From Exiguobacterium sp. FSL W8-0210 (GTDB taxonomy: Bacteria > Bacillota > Bacilli > Exiguobacteriales > Exiguobacteriaceae): 64,000 bases of DNA. This document shows positions 1 through 9,386 of the stretch, piece after piece. The stretch lies in assembly GCF_038006045.1 (NCBI RefSeq), contig NZ_JBBOUK010000001.1, positions 1,839,001-1,903,000 of the forward strand, read 5' to 3'. The translations under genes and the position numbers were made by a program. How positions within the stretch are numbered: position 1 is the first letter of the stretch; every line of letters starts with the position of its first letter. The notes below the pieces were generated by a model. It was not told the DNA's origin. It did no database searches and saw only the letters and a list, made by a program, of their open reading frames with translations.

Positions 1-70
1 GCATAAAGCTATAGGCATTCCAAAAAGCAATTAGACAATTGGGTCATTCCGTTTTACAAGAACACGACAA

Positions 71-97
71 AAGGGATTCGATCAAATCGAATCCCTT
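71..97 (-). terminator. Terminator after ndk
   Basis: A perfect 12-bp inverted repeat (71-82 with 86-97, 3-nt loop) lies 25 nt past the ndk stop and is followed on the minus strand by TTTTGTCG. This is a standard intrinsic terminator. The first 70 nt of the window beyond it show no gene I can support. Confidence 0.85.
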
Positions 98-121
98 CCC
101 CGTTGTCTTTCTATTCATTTA

Positions 122-538
122 TTACGCGTTGACTGGTTGTCCTTGAAACCAGAGGGCAAGCTCACGCTCCGCACTCTCGACACTATCCGAACCATGGATG
201 ACATTCTCGCTCATCGTGTTCGCGAAATCACCACGGATCGTTCCAGGTGCTGCTTCAAGTGGTTTTGTTTTCCCAATCATCAAACGAGAGACGGCAACGA
301 CGTCTGCACCCTCGACACGAAGTGCAACGACAGGACCTGATGTGAGGAAAGTGACCAACTCTCCAAAGAACGGTTTCTCCGCATGCTCTTCGTAATGTGC
401 TTTTGCTAACTCTTCTGTGACGTTCATCATTTTCATTTCACGAATGATGAATCCTTTGCGTTCGATCCGTCCAATGATTTCCCCAATCAATCCACGTTCT
501 ACGCCATCTGGTTTGACCATCAAAAATGTCTGTTCCAT
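122..538 (-). CDS. ndk: Nucleoside diphosphate kinase
   Basis: Transfers the gamma phosphate of ATP to nucleoside diphosphates through a phosphohistidine, balancing cytosolic (d)NTP pools. The 138-aa product is of normal family length. Lys9 in the opening MVKPDG segment and the active-site His115 in NVIHGSD are both present. A GGGGGA Shine-Dalgarno stands before the ATG. It sits downstream of hepT as in B. subtilis, but has its own likely promoter (586-614) with a CcpA-type operator over the transcription start, so its expression may answer to carbon supply. The assignment is secure; the regulation is inference. Confidence 0.97.
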   Translation of the reverse strand: MEQTFLMVKPDGVERGLIGEIIGRIERKGFIIREMKMMNVTEELAKAHYEEHAEKPFFGELVTFLTSGPVVALRVEGADVVAVSRLMIGKTKPLEAAPGTIRGDFANTMSENVIHGSDSVESAERELALWFQGQPVNA

Positions 539-566
539 CTCTAGTTCCCCCTATGAAATGCTTTTA

Positions 567-580
567 GAAAAGCGCTTACA
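567..580 (-). promoter_or_regulatory. Candidate cre (CcpA) site before ndk
   Basis: On the minus strand the sequence reads TGTAAGCGCTTTTC, matching the cre consensus WTGNAANCGNWNNCW at all but the second-last position. It starts 6 nt downstream of the proposed -10 of ndk, so bound CcpA would cover the transcription start. Motif match only. Confidence 0.5.
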
Positions 581-585
581 TAGTC

Positions 586-614
586 AGTTTACTGGCTTTT
601 AAGAAGAACAGCAA
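586..614 (-). promoter_or_regulatory. Predicted sigma-A promoter of ndk
   Basis: Minus-strand TTGCTG (609-614), 17-bp spacer, TAAACT (586-591). It lies between the hepT stop and ndk, 48 nt before the ndk start codon. Spacing is ideal, hexamers are moderate. Confidence 0.5.
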
Positions 615-631
615 GAAATTTTTGACAATCT

Positions 632-1594
632 TCAACCTTTTCGTTTTCCAACGTAGCGCGCGACTTCTTCAAGCGATCGCTTCGCAGAGGATTTAGGTAA
701 TGGTTCGAGACGTTTGATGGCACGATGGATGTAATGATCGACTGTTTGTTGCGTTCGTTCGAGAGCACCCGAAGTTTGAAGAAACGACAATAAAGGTGCG
801 ACTTCTTCATGTGTTGGCATACTCTCGATTTTTGAAAGACGTTCATAAAAGACAGCATCTTCTGCACCATAAAAGACAGGTAATGTTTTGTGTCCATGAC
901 GCAAATCCTCTGCTACGGGCTTACCAAGTTCTGTGCGATTCGCTGTGAAATCAAGCAAATCGTCAGCAATTTGAAACGCAAGTCCGATATCTCGTCCAAA
1001 CAACCGTAACGCTTTCGTATCGGCTGCAGAACAGTTCGCAACAATGGCACCTAGGTGACAACTCGCTTCGATGAGAATGGCTGTTTTTCGTTCGATCCGT
1101 TTGATGTAGCGTTTAATCGACTGTTCCCAATCATATTGGTCATAGATTTGTTCAATCTCACCTTCGCAAATTTCACGCATCGTATGGACCATCACTTGGA
1201 CAAGTTCCGGTTTTCCGACTTCACCAATCAATCGAATCGCCTCTCCAAACAGATAGTTCCCGGAATACAGTGCGACTTCTTCATCAAAGTATTGCATGAC
1301 AGTCGGTTTCCCTCTTCGTAGTTCCGCGTCATCAATGACATCGTCATGAACGAGTGATGCCATATGGACGAGCTCAAGACTGGCCGCCACACGAATCAGC
1401 TCATCCCGATCTGCTTCACCGAATTTAGACGCTAACAATACGAATGCCGGTCGAATCCGTTTTCCACCAGCCTTCAACAGTTGCTTTCCTGCCGCATCGA
1501 TCGTTGGTTCCTCAGAAGCGATATGACTGATCAGAAAACGATCGACTAAATTAACTTCCTTCGTGACATCACGGTATATGGAATGCAGTGACAT
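632..1594 (-). CDS. hepT: Heptaprenyl diphosphate synthase, component II
   Basis: Catalytic subunit of the two-part long-chain prenyl synthase that makes the C35 side chain of menaquinone-7. From the chosen start the product is 320 aa. Both Asp-rich motifs are intact: DDVID at about 84-88 and DDLLD at about 211-215, with the KRIRP substrate-binding segment near 45-49. The frame is open 39 nt further upstream, but the ATG at 1594 directly follows the menG stop, has a purine-rich GGTGAG before it, and gives the family N-terminus. It forms a tight cluster with menG and hepS, the same order as the gerC locus of B. subtilis. Confidence 0.95.
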   Translation of the reverse strand: MSLHSIYRDVTKEVNLVDRFLISHIASEEPTIDAAGKQLLKAGGKRIRPAFVLLASKFGEADRDELIRVAASLELVHMASLVHDDVIDDAELRRGKPTVMQYFDEEVALYSGNYLFGEAIRLIGEVGKPELVQVMVHTMREICEGEIEQIYDQYDWEQSIKRYIKRIERKTAILIEASCHLGAIVANCSAADTKALRLFGRDIGLAFQIADDLLDFTANRTELGKPVAEDLRHGHKTLPVFYGAEDAVFYERLSKIESMPTHEEVAPLLSFLQTSGALERTQQTVDHYIHRAIKRLEPLPKSSAKRSLEEVARYVGKRKG

Positions 1595-1595
1595 C

Positions 1596-2303
1596 TCACC
1601 ACTTCTTCCCAAGGTGCATCGCAGCAGCCCCACCCGCGAATGCCTTGACTTCCACTTGCATGAAGCCTGCCTGTTCGAAGAGTTGTTTCAGTTCGACGCG
1701 GTCGAGGAACACTTCCGTCGATTCTTGTAGCCAGTTGTATTGATCGTATGATTTCGCAAGCAATCGCCCGACTTGTGGCATGATTTTTCCGAAATACAAT
1801 GAATATGCCTCGCGGAAAATCGGTGCCGTCGGTTGACTCGTCTCGAGACAGACGACCGTTCCACCTGGTTTTAAGACACGATGCATCTCTTTGATGACCT
1901 GTAGATAATCCGGTACGTTTCGTAGACCAAACCCGATCGTCACATAATCGAACGAGTTATCACCGAACGGTAGATCCATCGCATTTCCGTGAATCAATTC
2001 GATGTTTTTCATATCGAGCGCTTCTACCTTCTCCACGCCGACTCTTAGCATGTTCTCTGAAAAATCAAGTCCTTTGATGACACCTGTCGGACCGGCTGCT
2101 TTCGCTAGTTGAATCGTCCAGTCCGCTGTTCCACAACAAAGATCGAGACATTTAGCACCCGGGAAGACTTGCATCCGGCGCATCGTCTCGCGTCTCCATA
2201 GTTTATGCAGTCGGAAGCTGATGACTGAATTCATTTGATCATAGTTCGTTGATATCGATTGAAACACTTCATATACTTTTTTTTCTTTATCTTTTGCCTG
2301 CAC
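1596..2303 (-). CDS. menG: Demethylmenaquinone methyltransferase
   Basis: SAM-dependent C-methylation of demethylmenaquinone, the last step of menaquinone synthesis. The nucleotide-binding loop [11 protein letters not shown] and the later GFGLRNVPD motif are typical of UbiE/MenG. The frame is open to a TTG at 2321, but I prefer the GTG at 2303: it follows AAAGGGTGA at good spacing and yields an [11 protein letters not shown] start like B. subtilis MenG, 235 aa in all. It lies between the two heptaprenyl synthase subunit genes, so side-chain synthesis and ring methylation are co-expressed. Confidence 0.94.
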   Translation of the reverse strand: MQAKDKEKKVYEVFQSISTNYDQMNSVISFRLHKLWRRETMRRMQVFPGAKCLDLCCGTADWTIQLAKAAGPTGVIKGLDFSENMLRVGVEKVEALDMKNIELIHGNAMDLPFGDNSFDYVTIGFGLRNVPDYLQVIKEMHRVLKPGGTVVCLETSQPTAPIFREAYSLYFGKIMPQVGRLLAKSYDQYNWLQESTEVFLDRVELKQLFEQAGFMQVEVKAFAGGAAAMHLGKKW

Positions 2304-2325
2304 ACCGTTCACCCTTTCCAAGATC

Positions 2326-2904
2326 TCATGCTACCGCCATCTGCTCGAGATGCGATAACAGTAATTTCTGTGCGACCAAATCCAATTGTTCTGCCTGTTG
2401 TTGAATGATCTGCCGCCCCTGTCGTGTCAGCCATTCTCGTTTCGTGATTGCTGCGAGTCCTTGCATTAATCCGAACTCTGCTGTTAACCATAAGAGAACC
2501 CGTTCTTCCGTCGATGCATAATTCATTTCGTGAAGGGCACACTTTGCCTCGTTGACCCGTTGAATCGTCCGTCCGAGTGAAACGAGAATCTCTTTTGGTA
2601 ACCCAGCTAGCTGTTCGAAAAAGTAGCTCGAGAATAAATCTCCTGCTAATACAAGCAACTGTCGCTCCTTCGAACCGCGTAGCGTTTCATTGACACGCTC
2701 ATGCAGACGTAGCGCTACTTGTGCGAAATGAATCGCTTTGACGAGTGCTTCCGTATCCAGCGTGTCATGTTGAGCGACATCAATCAACCAACTGATCTGT
2801 TCACGATCGATGGAAGGGAAATCCACATGTCGAGCCAATCGTGTCGTTTGTTTAGTGGTGAGTGCAGTGATGATTTCATCCACGCGCAGCTCATGTTGTT
2901 CCAT
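2326..2904 (-). CDS. hepS: Heptaprenyl diphosphate synthase, component I
   Basis: Small non-catalytic subunit that sets product length together with HepT. The 192-aa sequence is almost all helical with no catalytic motif, as expected for HepS, which is poorly conserved. The identification leans on position (hup-hepS-menG-hepT, as in B. subtilis) and on the family-like ELxGLPKEIL and [11 protein letters not shown] segments. The start at 2904 is favoured by a GGGGGGT Shine-Dalgarno; the open frame upstream adds 33 non-family residues. mtrA/mtrB, which lie between hup and hepS in B. subtilis, are absent. Confidence 0.85.
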   Translation of the reverse strand: MEQHELRVDEIITALTTKQTTRLARHVDFPSIDREQISWLIDVAQHDTLDTEALVKAIHFAQVALRLHERVNETLRGSKERQLLVLAGDLFSSYFFEQLAGLPKEILVSLGRTIQRVNEAKCALHEMNYASTEERVLLWLTAEFGLMQGLAAITKREWLTRQGRQIIQQQAEQLDLVAQKLLLSHLEQMAVA

Positions 2905-3004
2905 GCTTTTACCCCCCGATCTCCAGTGCCATCTCGTTGATGGACGTTCTTCTTTTTTAATATACCATAATCGGCGGGCTTTCACGCTTCTGAATGTCCA
3001 CAAA

Positions 3005-3030
3005 AAAGCCGCCCGAGAAAATCTCGGGCG
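3005..3030 (-). terminator. Terminator after hup
   Basis: GC-rich stem GCCCGAGA (3011-3018) with TCTCGGGC (3022-3029), extended by flanking GC pairs and followed on the minus strand by GCTTTTTTG. Strong intrinsic terminator 15 nt past the hup stop. Confidence 0.9.
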
Positions 3031-3044
3031 ACTATGTAGCCGGA

Positions 3045-3317
3045 TTACTTCACAGCATCTTTCAATGCTTTACCTGGTTTGAAGGCAGGTACTTTACTTG
3101 CTGGAATCTCGATATCTTCTTTCGTACGTGGGTTGCGACCTTTACGGGCTGCACGCTCACGGACTTCGAAGTTACCAAATCCAATCAATTGGACTTTTTC
3201 TCCAGACTGAAGTGTCTCAGTGATCGATTCGAATGTTGATTCAACAACTTTCGTCACGTCTTTTTTTGTAAGATCTGATTTTTCGACGACTGCTTGAATG
3301 AGTTCAGTTTTGTTCAT
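3045..3317 (-). CDS. hup: HU-family DNA-binding protein
   Basis: Abundant histone-like dimer that bends DNA and compacts the nucleoid. The product is 90 aa from the ATG at 3317, which is preceded by GGGAGGGGGTG; the open frame upstream contains that Shine-Dalgarno and should not be translated. The sequence carries the HU signature [18 protein letters not shown] and the arm segment before [11 protein letters not shown]. Its own promoter and a strong terminator make it a single-gene unit. In B. subtilis spoIVA follows on the upstream side; here the neighbour is the yphF homologue. Confidence 0.97.
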   Translation of the reverse strand: MNKTELIQAVVEKSDLTKKDVTKVVESTFESITETLQSGEKVQLIGFGNFEVRERAARKGRNPRTKEDIEIPASKVPAFKPGKALKDAVK

Positions 3318-3353
3318 TACTTTCACCCCCTCCCAATCACTTCTTCGAGGGTA

Positions 3354-3382
3354 ATCATACCCCATAAACGTTGCTATTACAA
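3354..3382 (-). promoter_or_regulatory. Predicted sigma-A promoter of hup
   Basis: Minus-strand TTGTAA (3377-3382), exactly 17 bp, TATGAT (3354-3359), 36 nt ahead of the start codon. Good hexamers and spacing, as expected for a highly expressed gene. Confidence 0.7.
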
Positions 3383-3402
3383 CATTTTCGTGTAAATAAC
3401 GT

Positions 3403-4137
3403 TCAATTTTCAGATTCTTCGCTCGATTTCTCTGAAAACACAGGTTCGCCTTTTTCGTTTATCGTGTAGCTTTGAGAATAGGCAGGAACAAAAGGTTGAT
3501 CTTCATAGAGCAAATACCGAATATCTTGACCGACTTTCGGCTTTTTCTTCGCAGTTTGAACAGCTTTCTTCAACTCTGGTAAATAGTTGATGAAGAGGCG
3601 TCCTTGACCATCGACATAGATTGACAACTTTTCATCTGAATACGGACTTGGGACAGTCGGTTCTTTTTTGATGAATAGTTTTTTATAGTCAAGCGTAAAC
3701 TGGTTTTTTCCGAACGATCCTTTAAACGGATACTTTTCGTTCTTCTTCCGATACGCATCAATCCGAACTTGGAGCTTCTGTAACTCTTCTGCAACAAGTA
3801 AATCCATCAACTTAACAGTTGGTTTCGTGTCGACATCAACTAACAGATAGATGAATGTTCCGCCACCTTCAAAACTGTTTGATGGTGGGTCACTCATATA
3901 ACGCGGAATGAGCCGCTCTAATTCGATTTGATAACGCTCCATGAGCGGAGTGTCCGCTTCCATCGTCTTAATGGGTAAAACACCCGTGTCTTTTTGATAC
4001 GCATCGACAGCATCCTGTACGGTACGTAACTGTTGCGGATACGGTACGCGGTTCGACGGTTTCTGACTGTCTGGAAATAGACAACCTGATAACAACGTCA
4101 CCGGAATGAGCATGAGGATCACGAACCACTTCTTCAT
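3403..4137 (-). CDS. YphF-like lipoprotein
   Basis: Predicted secreted lipoprotein of unknown function, 244 aa. The N-terminus is a type II signal peptide: MKKW, a hydrophobic run, and lipobox LLSGC with Cys19. The mature part is soluble, Lys/Tyr rich, ending in an acidic Ser/Glu tail; I recognise no catalytic motif. Its start overlaps the stop of the upstream DUF2768 gene as ATGA, so the two are coupled. This pair, followed by gpsA and der, matches yphF-yphE-gpsA-der of B. subtilis, which is the basis of the family call. Confidence 0.75.
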   Translation of the reverse strand: MKKWFVILMLIPVTLLSGCLFPDSQKPSNRVPYPQQLRTVQDAVDAYQKDTGVLPIKTMEADTPLMERYQIELERLIPRYMSDPPSNSFEGGGTFIYLLVDVDTKPTVKLMDLLVAEELQKLQVRIDAYRKKNEKYPFKGSFGKNQFTLDYKKLFIKKEPTVPSPYSDEKLSIYVDGQGRLFINYLPELKKAVQTAKKKPKVGQDIRYLLYEDQPFVPAYSQSYTINEKGEPVFSEKSSEESEN

Positions 4138-4340
4138 GCGCTTGGTCCCGCCATGACGATGAACACCATGATGATCGATGCGACGATGAAACAGACGAAT
4201 GCCAAAGTCGATACGAGAATCTGCCATATCCCTTTTAATTTCGTCCGACTGACCGTGACCAGCAAGACACTGATCGCAAAGAGTCCGATGCCAGCGAACG
4301 AGATCCACATTTTTATTAATCCTGGACTCAAGGTTTCCAC
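4134..4340 (-). CDS. DUF2768 (YphE-like) small membrane protein
   Basis: A 68-aa protein with two hydrophobic segments (about 11-30 and 38-64) and a short basic loop (SRTKLKG) between them, as in the DUF2768/YphE family. Function unknown. The start is GTG at 4340 just after GGAGTGGG; a TTG three codons later is an alternative. It begins 9 nt after gpsA and overlaps the lipoprotein gene that follows, giving a gpsA-yphE-yphF transcription unit. The family call rests on hydrophobic pattern plus position. Confidence 0.75.
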   Translation of the reverse strand: METLSPGLIKMWISFAGIGLFAISVLLVTVSRTKLKGIWQILVSTLAFVCFIVASIIMVFIVMAGPSA

Positions 4341-4349
4341 CCCACTCCG

Positions 4350-5375
4350 TTAATCTTTCGTCGTGAAGAGATGCTCGATTTCATTTTTTTGTGGTCGTTG
4401 CATCAACTTTTTGACTTCTTCTTCCGGCGTATGACCATCGAAAAGAACGTGGTATAACGCAGAAGTGATTGGCAGTTCGCACTGCTTCGTCTCCGCTAAA
4501 TCATAGGCGGCTTGTGTCGCACGAACACCTTCGACGACCATTCCCATGTTTTCTAGCACCGTTTCTAACTTTTCACCGCGACCGATGGCATTCCCCGCAC
4601 GCCAATTGCGACTATGGACCGATGTACAAGTAACGATCAAGTCACCCATTCCCGTCAATCCAGTAAACGTCATCGGTTTAGCTCCAAGCATCGTACCGAG
4701 ACGCGCCATTTCGACCATTCCACGCGTTATCAAAGCAGCTTTCGCGTTGTCACCATAACCAAGACCATCCGTCATCCCGGCGGCAAGCGCGATGATGTTC
4801 TTCAAAGCACCACCGAGTTCTGCGCCAATGATATCCGCATTCAGATAGACACGGAAGTTTTCATTCGTGAACAGCTCTTGAACACGACCTGCTTCTTCTA
4901 AATCTTCTGAAGCAATCGTTACCGTCGTCGGTTTACGTAATGCGACCTCTTCAGCATGGGATGGACCCGTCAAGACACAAATCGCTTTACGCTTCGCTGG
5001 ATCGACCTCTGCTTCGATTAATTCTGACAACCGAAGATGTGTCTTTGGCTCGATTCCTTTCGATGCATGGATCAAAACGACAGGTTCCGTCAGCAACTCA
5101 TTTAGTTGACGAGAAACCGCTCGAATCGCGGAAGATGGTGTGACGATCAAGATGTGTGTTGCGCCTTCAACCGCCACTTTAAGATCCGTCGTCGCCTTCA
5201 ATGATTGTGGTAACATGACACCCGGCAAAAATTGCGCGTTTTCATGATGTTCATTGATGCGGTCGACAGTTGTTTGTTCACGACCGTAAAGCATGACTTC
5301 CCGATCATTATCGGCTAGGACGAGCGAGAGCGCCGTTCCCCAGCTTCCCGCTCCGATGACAGCGATTTTGGTCAT
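4350..5375 (-). CDS. gpsA: Glycerol-3-phosphate dehydrogenase [NAD(P)+]
   Basis: Reduces dihydroxyacetone phosphate to sn-glycerol 3-phosphate, the backbone for phospholipids. The 341-aa product opens with the dinucleotide fold IAVIGAGSWGTALS, carries the family segment GGALKNIIALAAG with the catalytic Lys, and has the late GLTGMGDLIVTC motif. It starts 15 nt after der, as in B. subtilis, so membrane-lipid precursor supply and ribosome assembly share a transcript. Length and motifs are ordinary. Confidence 0.97.
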   Translation of the reverse strand: MTKIAVIGAGSWGTALSLVLADNDREVMLYGREQTTVDRINEHHENAQFLPGVMLPQSLKATTDLKVAVEGATHILIVTPSSAIRAVSRQLNELLTEPVVLIHASKGIEPKTHLRLSELIEAEVDPAKRKAICVLTGPSHAEEVALRKPTTVTIASEDLEEAGRVQELFTNENFRVYLNADIIGAELGGALKNIIALAAGMTDGLGYGDNAKAALITRGMVEMARLGTMLGAKPMTFTGLTGMGDLIVTCTSVHSRNWRAGNAIGRGEKLETVLENMGMVVEGVRATQAAYDLAETKQCELPITSALYHVLFDGHTPEEEVKKLMQRPQKNEIEHLFTTKD

Positions 5376-5389
5376 ACTGACTCACCCCA

Positions 5390-6700
5390 TTATTGTTTTT
5401 GACGAGCTAAAATCCGGATTGGTGTACCTGTAAAATCAAATGCTTCCCGAATCCGATTCTCAAGATATCGTTTATAAGAGAAGTGCAGCAATTCTGGATC
5501 ATTGACGAACAAGACGAACGTTGGCGGACGTGACGCGACTTGAGTCGCATAGTTGATCCGAAGACGAACCCCTTTATCCGTCGGCGCCGGGTTCATCGCG
5601 ACAGCGTCAACGATGACATCGTTCAAGACGCTTGTCTGAATCCGTTGCGCATGGCTGTGCGCTGCTTGTTGAATGACCGGTAACAACGTCTGCAAACGAC
5701 GTTTTGTTTTCGCTGAGACGAAGACGATGGGTGCATAGTCAAGGAAACGGAATTCTTCCCGAATCTCTTCTTGCATCTTTTTCATCGTCTTATCATCTTT
5801 TTCGACAGCATCCCATTTATTGACGACAATGATGACCGCGCGACCTGCTTCGTGAGCATATCCCGCCACTTTTTTATCTTGCTCGATAATGCCTTCTTCG
5901 CCATCAAGCACGACACAGACGACATCTGCCCGTTCGATTGCTTTTTGAGCACGCATGACGCTAAAACGTTCTGTTGATTCATAGACTTTCCCGCGTTTTC
6001 GCATCCCGGCCGTATCGATGATGACGTATTCTTGCTCATCTCGCGTAAACGGTGTATCGATCGCATCGCGTGTCGTACCAGCGATGTTTGAGACGATGAC
6101 ACGTTCTTCACCGAGAATCGAGTTCGTCATACTTGATTTCCCGACGTTCGGACGACCAATCAAGGCAAACTTGATCGTGCTTTCGTCATATTCTAATTCT
6201 TCTTTATCTGGTGCGAGTTCAAGGACACGGTCGAGTAAGTCACCTAGGCCAAGACCATGTGTACCAGAAATCGGGAACAAGTCTCCGAATCCAAGGGAGT
6301 AAAATTCATACATTAAATCACGCATTTCAAAGTTATCGACTTTGTTGACAGCTACGACGACTGGTTTGTTCGAACGGAATAACATGTTCGCGACTTCCTC
6401 ATCCGCTGCTGTGATTCCTTCGCGTCCGTTCACCATGAAAATGATGACATCCGCTTCATCAATGGCGAGCTCCGCCTGATGACGCATCATTTGAAGTAGG
6501 GGCTCATCCCCGACTTCGATTCCACCTGTATCAATCAAATGAAAATGACGATTCAGCCATTCTCCAGTTCCGTAAATACGGTCGCGGGTAACGCCTGGCT
6601 TGTCTTCTACGATTGAAACCCGATCTCCAATCACCCGGTTAAAAATCGTCGACTTTCCGATATTTGGGCGACCTACGATCGCCACGACTGGAATTGCCAT
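5390..6700 (-). CDS. der: Ribosome assembly GTPase Der (EngA)
   Basis: Essential double GTPase acting late in 50S subunit assembly. The 436-aa product has two complete G domains: [13 protein letters not shown] and NKVD in the first; [19 protein letters not shown] and NKWD in the second, followed by the KH-like C-terminal domain ending in RILARQK. A promoter with an extended -10 precedes it and a terminator after rpsA isolates it from upstream transcription. It leads the der-gpsA-yphE-yphF unit. Confidence 0.97.
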   Translation of the reverse strand: MAIPVVAIVGRPNIGKSTIFNRVIGDRVSIVEDKPGVTRDRIYGTGEWLNRHFHLIDTGGIEVGDEPLLQMMRHQAELAIDEADVIIFMVNGREGITAADEEVANMLFRSNKPVVVAVNKVDNFEMRDLMYEFYSLGFGDLFPISGTHGLGLGDLLDRVLELAPDKEELEYDESTIKFALIGRPNVGKSSMTNSILGEERVIVSNIAGTTRDAIDTPFTRDEQEYVIIDTAGMRKRGKVYESTERFSVMRAQKAIERADVVCVVLDGEEGIIEQDKKVAGYAHEAGRAVIIVVNKWDAVEKDDKTMKKMQEEIREEFRFLDYAPIVFVSAKTKRRLQTLLPVIQQAAHSHAQRIQTSVLNDVIVDAVAMNPAPTDKGVRLRINYATQVASRPPTFVLFVNDPELLHFSYKRYLENRIREAFDFTGTPIRILARQKQ

Positions 6701-6741
6701 CCCAACACCTTCTTTCTCTTCTCTCGCTTCATAGCCGTTCT

Positions 6742-6750
6742 ATTGTATCA
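6742..6750 (-). promoter_or_regulatory. Extended -10 promoter element of der
   Basis: The minus strand shows TGATACAAT, an extended -10 (TGn followed by TACAAT at 6742-6747), in the intergenic region before der. No convincing -35 lies at 16-18 bp, which is usual for extended -10 promoters. Confidence 0.5.
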
Positions 6751-6787
6751 AATCAAACTGTCATATACCATAACAAACCGCATATAA

Positions 6788-6813
6788 AAAGCGGACACGC
6801 TTGTGTCCGCTTT
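6788..6813 (-). terminator. Terminator after the S1-like gene
   Basis: Perfect 11-bp stem, AAAGCGGACAC with GTGTCCGCTTT, 4-nt loop, ending in TTTTTATA on the minus strand, 11 nt past the stop codon. Confidence 0.9.
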
Positions 6814-6823
6814 GTGTCATTGC

Positions 6824-7957
6824 TTATTCTTTCTTATCAGAATCGTCCTCAGTCAAGTCAGCGACCGAGAATCCTTCTGATTGATTCGTATAATCCGAAT
6901 AATCGTCAGCGGATGATTCTTCCTCTTCAAGGACACGTGTTGATAGCGAAATCTTATGCTCATCAAGACGTACTTCGAGTACTTTCGCCTCGATTTCCTG
7001 ACCTTCTTCGAGTACTTCCGAAGGTGAACCGATGTGACGGTTCGCGATTTGCGAAATGTGCAAAAGTCCTTCTACTTGCGGCGCAAGTTCGATGAAAGCA
7101 CCGAATTGGACGAGACGACGTACACGTCCTTTGACGATATCGCCAGCTTCGATCTTCCCTTCCATCTGTTGCCATGGACCAGGTTGTGTTTCCTTGATCG
7201 ATAACTTGACCTTTTCCGTATCACGGTCGACACCAAGTACTTTGACTTCGACTTTTTGACCTTCCGTGACGATATCCGAAGGACGTTCGACACGGTGGTG
7301 TGCCATCTCCGAAATATGAACGAGACCGTCAACGCCACCGATATCAACGAAAGCACCAAAGTCCGTTAAACGTTGGACTGTACCTTCGAGGATTTGACCT
7401 ACTTCTAAATTTTCGAGTGTCTCTTTTTTCTTCGCGTTCAATTCGCCTTCAACGACAGCTTTGTGCGAGAGAATGACACGGTTCTTCTCTTGATCGAGTT
7501 CAACGACCTTGACTTCGATCGAACGACCGATGTAATCCGAGAAATCCTCGACATAATGCCGTTCGACGAGTGACGCCGGAATGAATCCGCGGACACCGAT
7601 ATCAACGACGAGCCCACCTTTGACGATGTCTTTGACGACAACTTCAAAGATCTCACCTGATTTATACTTCTCTTCTACTTGCTCCCACGCTTTGAGCGCG
7701 TCGATTTCTCGTTTCGAGACGACAACCTCTTCATCCGTGATTTTCTTGACCTTCACTTGTAGTTCATCTCCGACGTTCAGCACGCCGCGAATATCATCGA
7801 GATGAAGACTCGATACTTCGCTAATCGGTAAGATGGCTTCTGTTTTATATCCGATATCAATGAGTGCTTGCTTGTCTTCAATTTTCACGACCATTCCGGT
7901 AACTACCTGGTCCCGATGAATTTCAAAATCAGGCATATCTTTCATTTCTTCGACCAT
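6824..7957 (-). CDS. rpsA: 30S ribosomal protein S1 homologue (YpfD type)
   Basis: RNA-binding protein made of four S1 domains, beginning near residues 17, 100, 187 and 272, each with a recognisable GxV..I...GAFVDIG-like core. The 377-aa length matches the short S1 homologue of Bacillales (YpfD) rather than six-domain proteobacterial S1; in low-GC Gram-positives its role in translation is less central than in E. coli. The C-terminal tail after residue 345 is acidic and Ser-rich. A full AGGAGG Shine-Dalgarno precedes the ATG. It follows plsC and cmk. Confidence 0.93.
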   Translation of the reverse strand: MVEEMKDMPDFEIHRDQVVTGMVVKIEDKQALIDIGYKTEAILPISEVSSLHLDDIRGVLNVGDELQVKVKKITDEEVVVSKREIDALKAWEQVEEKYKSGEIFEVVVKDIVKGGLVVDIGVRGFIPASLVERHYVEDFSDYIGRSIEVKVVELDQEKNRVILSHKAVVEGELNAKKKETLENLEVGQILEGTVQRLTDFGAFVDIGGVDGLVHISEMAHHRVERPSDIVTEGQKVEVKVLGVDRDTEKVKLSIKETQPGPWQQMEGKIEAGDIVKGRVRRLVQFGAFIELAPQVEGLLHISQIANRHIGSPSEVLEEGQEIEAKVLEVRLDEHKISLSTRVLEEEESSADDYSDYTNQSEGFSVADLTEDDSDKKE

Positions 7958-7989
7958 TCCAAAACAACCTCCTCACGATGAGTACAAGA

Positions 7990-8014
7990 AACGCCTGACA
8001 CATGTCAATGCGTT
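7990..8014 (-). other. Hairpin in the plsC-rpsA gap
   Basis: An imperfect inverted repeat, AACGCCTGACA with TGTCAATGCGTT, followed on the minus strand by TTCTTGT. It could be a weak terminator after plsC. Two TTGACA hexamers also occur in this 102-nt gap but I see no convincing -10 at proper distance, so the rpsA promoter is unresolved. Confidence 0.35.
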
Positions 8015-8059
8015 TATCCTGCTTCTAACTTCTTACAATTCTGACTATTTGTCAAGGTA

Positions 8060-8659
8060 TTAAGCGTGATTGAAGTAGACGGATTTGATTTCGTCCATGA
8101 TTCGGTCAGAAATCGATTTCGCTGCGCCCCGCTGATCACGTAAATCCGAAATATCAACTGGTTTCCCGATCGCAACATGCATCCGTTTGAACGGGCGGTA
8201 TGATCCGATGATTGCAATCGGTAAAATCTGAGCATTCGATCGTAAGGCAAAGAAGCCGACACCTGGTTGTGCTGATGTGAATTCACCTGGCGCAGATCGC
8301 GTTCCTTCTGGGAAAATACCGACCGTCTCATCTGAATTCAATAGTTCAATCGTCCGTTTCAAAGCTTGACGATCTCCTTGACCGCGACCGACAGGATATG
8401 TTCCTGCCGCAATCATTAATTGTTTTAAGGCAGGAACTTTGAACAGTTCTTCTTTTGCCATGTAACGTACCGCACGTTTTGGCGGAATCGCACTGACGAG
8501 GAAGACCGGGTCCCAGTTCGAACTGTGATTGGCACAGACGAGTAAGGAACCGTCTTTTGGAATGTTCTCTTGCCCTGTCACTTTCAATCGGAAGACTGTT
8601 TTCGCGATGACCCAGACGACAAACCGCGCAATCCGGTAAATGGTATCTTGACGTTTCAT
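8060..8659 (-). CDS. plsC: 1-acyl-sn-glycerol-3-phosphate acyltransferase family protein
   Basis: Membrane-associated acyltransferase that converts lysophosphatidic acid to phosphatidic acid. The 199-aa product has the catalytic NHSSNWD block (His45, Asp50) and the glycerol-phosphate-binding FPEGTRS block at about 116-122; one hydrophobic stretch near residues 10-23 would anchor it. Its ATG overlaps the cmk stop by 4 nt, so translation is coupled. Paralogues of PlsC are common in Firmicutes, so whether this is the principal enzyme is not settled by the sequence. Confidence 0.9.
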   Translation of the reverse strand: MKRQDTIYRIARFVVWVIAKTVFRLKVTGQENIPKDGSLLVCANHSSNWDPVFLVSAIPPKRAVRYMAKEELFKVPALKQLMIAAGTYPVGRGQGDRQALKRTIELLNSDETVGIFPEGTRSAPGEFTSAQPGVGFFALRSNAQILPIAIIGSYRPFKRMHVAIGKPVDISDLRDQRGAAKSISDRIMDEIKSVYFNHA

Positions 8660-9330
8660 TTTAGGACACCCTCTGCTAGCTCCATCAATCGGACGACGAC
8701 TTCATCAATCGTCATCTCTGTCGTATCGAGATATAGCGCATCGTCAGCTTGGCGCAATGGCGAGACTTCACGCTCACTGTCGCGCTTATCACGCAGTGCG
8801 ATCTCTTCTTGAAGAATCGTGATGTCGCTGTCCATCCCACGCGCGATATTTTCGCGGTGTCTTCGAGCTGCACGCTCTTCCACAGTTGCCGTCAAAAAGA
8901 CTTTTAATTCTGCATCCGGCAATACGACTGTGCCGATATCACGTCCATCCATGACGATCCCACCGCGTTCAGCTAATTTCCGCTGTGCCGTGACGAGCGC
9001 AGCCCGAACTTCTTTTTGGCGAGCGACGAACGAGACATTATTCGTGATTTCGATCGAGCGAATCGCATCCGTCACTTCGCGATCACCAATAAAGACACGT
9101 TGCCCGTTTTCACCTGGTGTTAAACGAATATCAAGCGATTTCATCAATTCGCCGAGCACTTCACCATTGTTGAGGTCAAGCGATTGTTCTAGTGCTGCCA
9201 GTGTAACGGCCCGGTACATCGCTCCTGTATCGATATATACATAGTCAAGGCGCGCTGCCAATTGTTTTGCGATCGTACTTTTTCCAGCACCCGCTGGTCC
9301 ATCTAAAGCGATTTGAATCTTTTTCATCAT
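8656..9330 (-). CDS. cmk: Cytidylate kinase
   Basis: Phosphorylates CMP and dCMP with ATP in the cytosol. P-loop GPAGAGKST lies at residues 11-19, the CMP-binding MDGRDIGTVVLPDA block follows near 130, and the 224-aa length is normal. Start could be either of two adjacent ATGs. It has its own promoter and leads a cmk-plsC pair, with the S1-like gene next. The order PilZ-cmk-(plsC)-rpsA agrees with ypfA-cmk-ypfD of B. subtilis. Confidence 0.96.
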   Translation of the reverse strand: MMKKIQIALDGPAGAGKSTIAKQLAARLDYVYIDTGAMYRAVTLAALEQSLDLNNGEVLGELMKSLDIRLTPGENGQRVFIGDREVTDAIRSIEITNNVSFVARQKEVRAALVTAQRKLAERGGIVMDGRDIGTVVLPDAELKVFLTATVEERAARRHRENIARGMDSDITILQEEIALRDKRDSEREVSPLRQADDALYLDTTEMTIDEVVVRLMELAEGVLK

Positions 9331-9386
9331 CCATCCAATCCTTCCATCTTCCCTATGATTGATAGGGATTCATTCTTCCGAACGTT

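Noticed and set aside
8020-8045. TTGACA hexamers before the S1-like gene as its promoter
   Set aside because: Neither has a convincing -10 at 16-18 bp.
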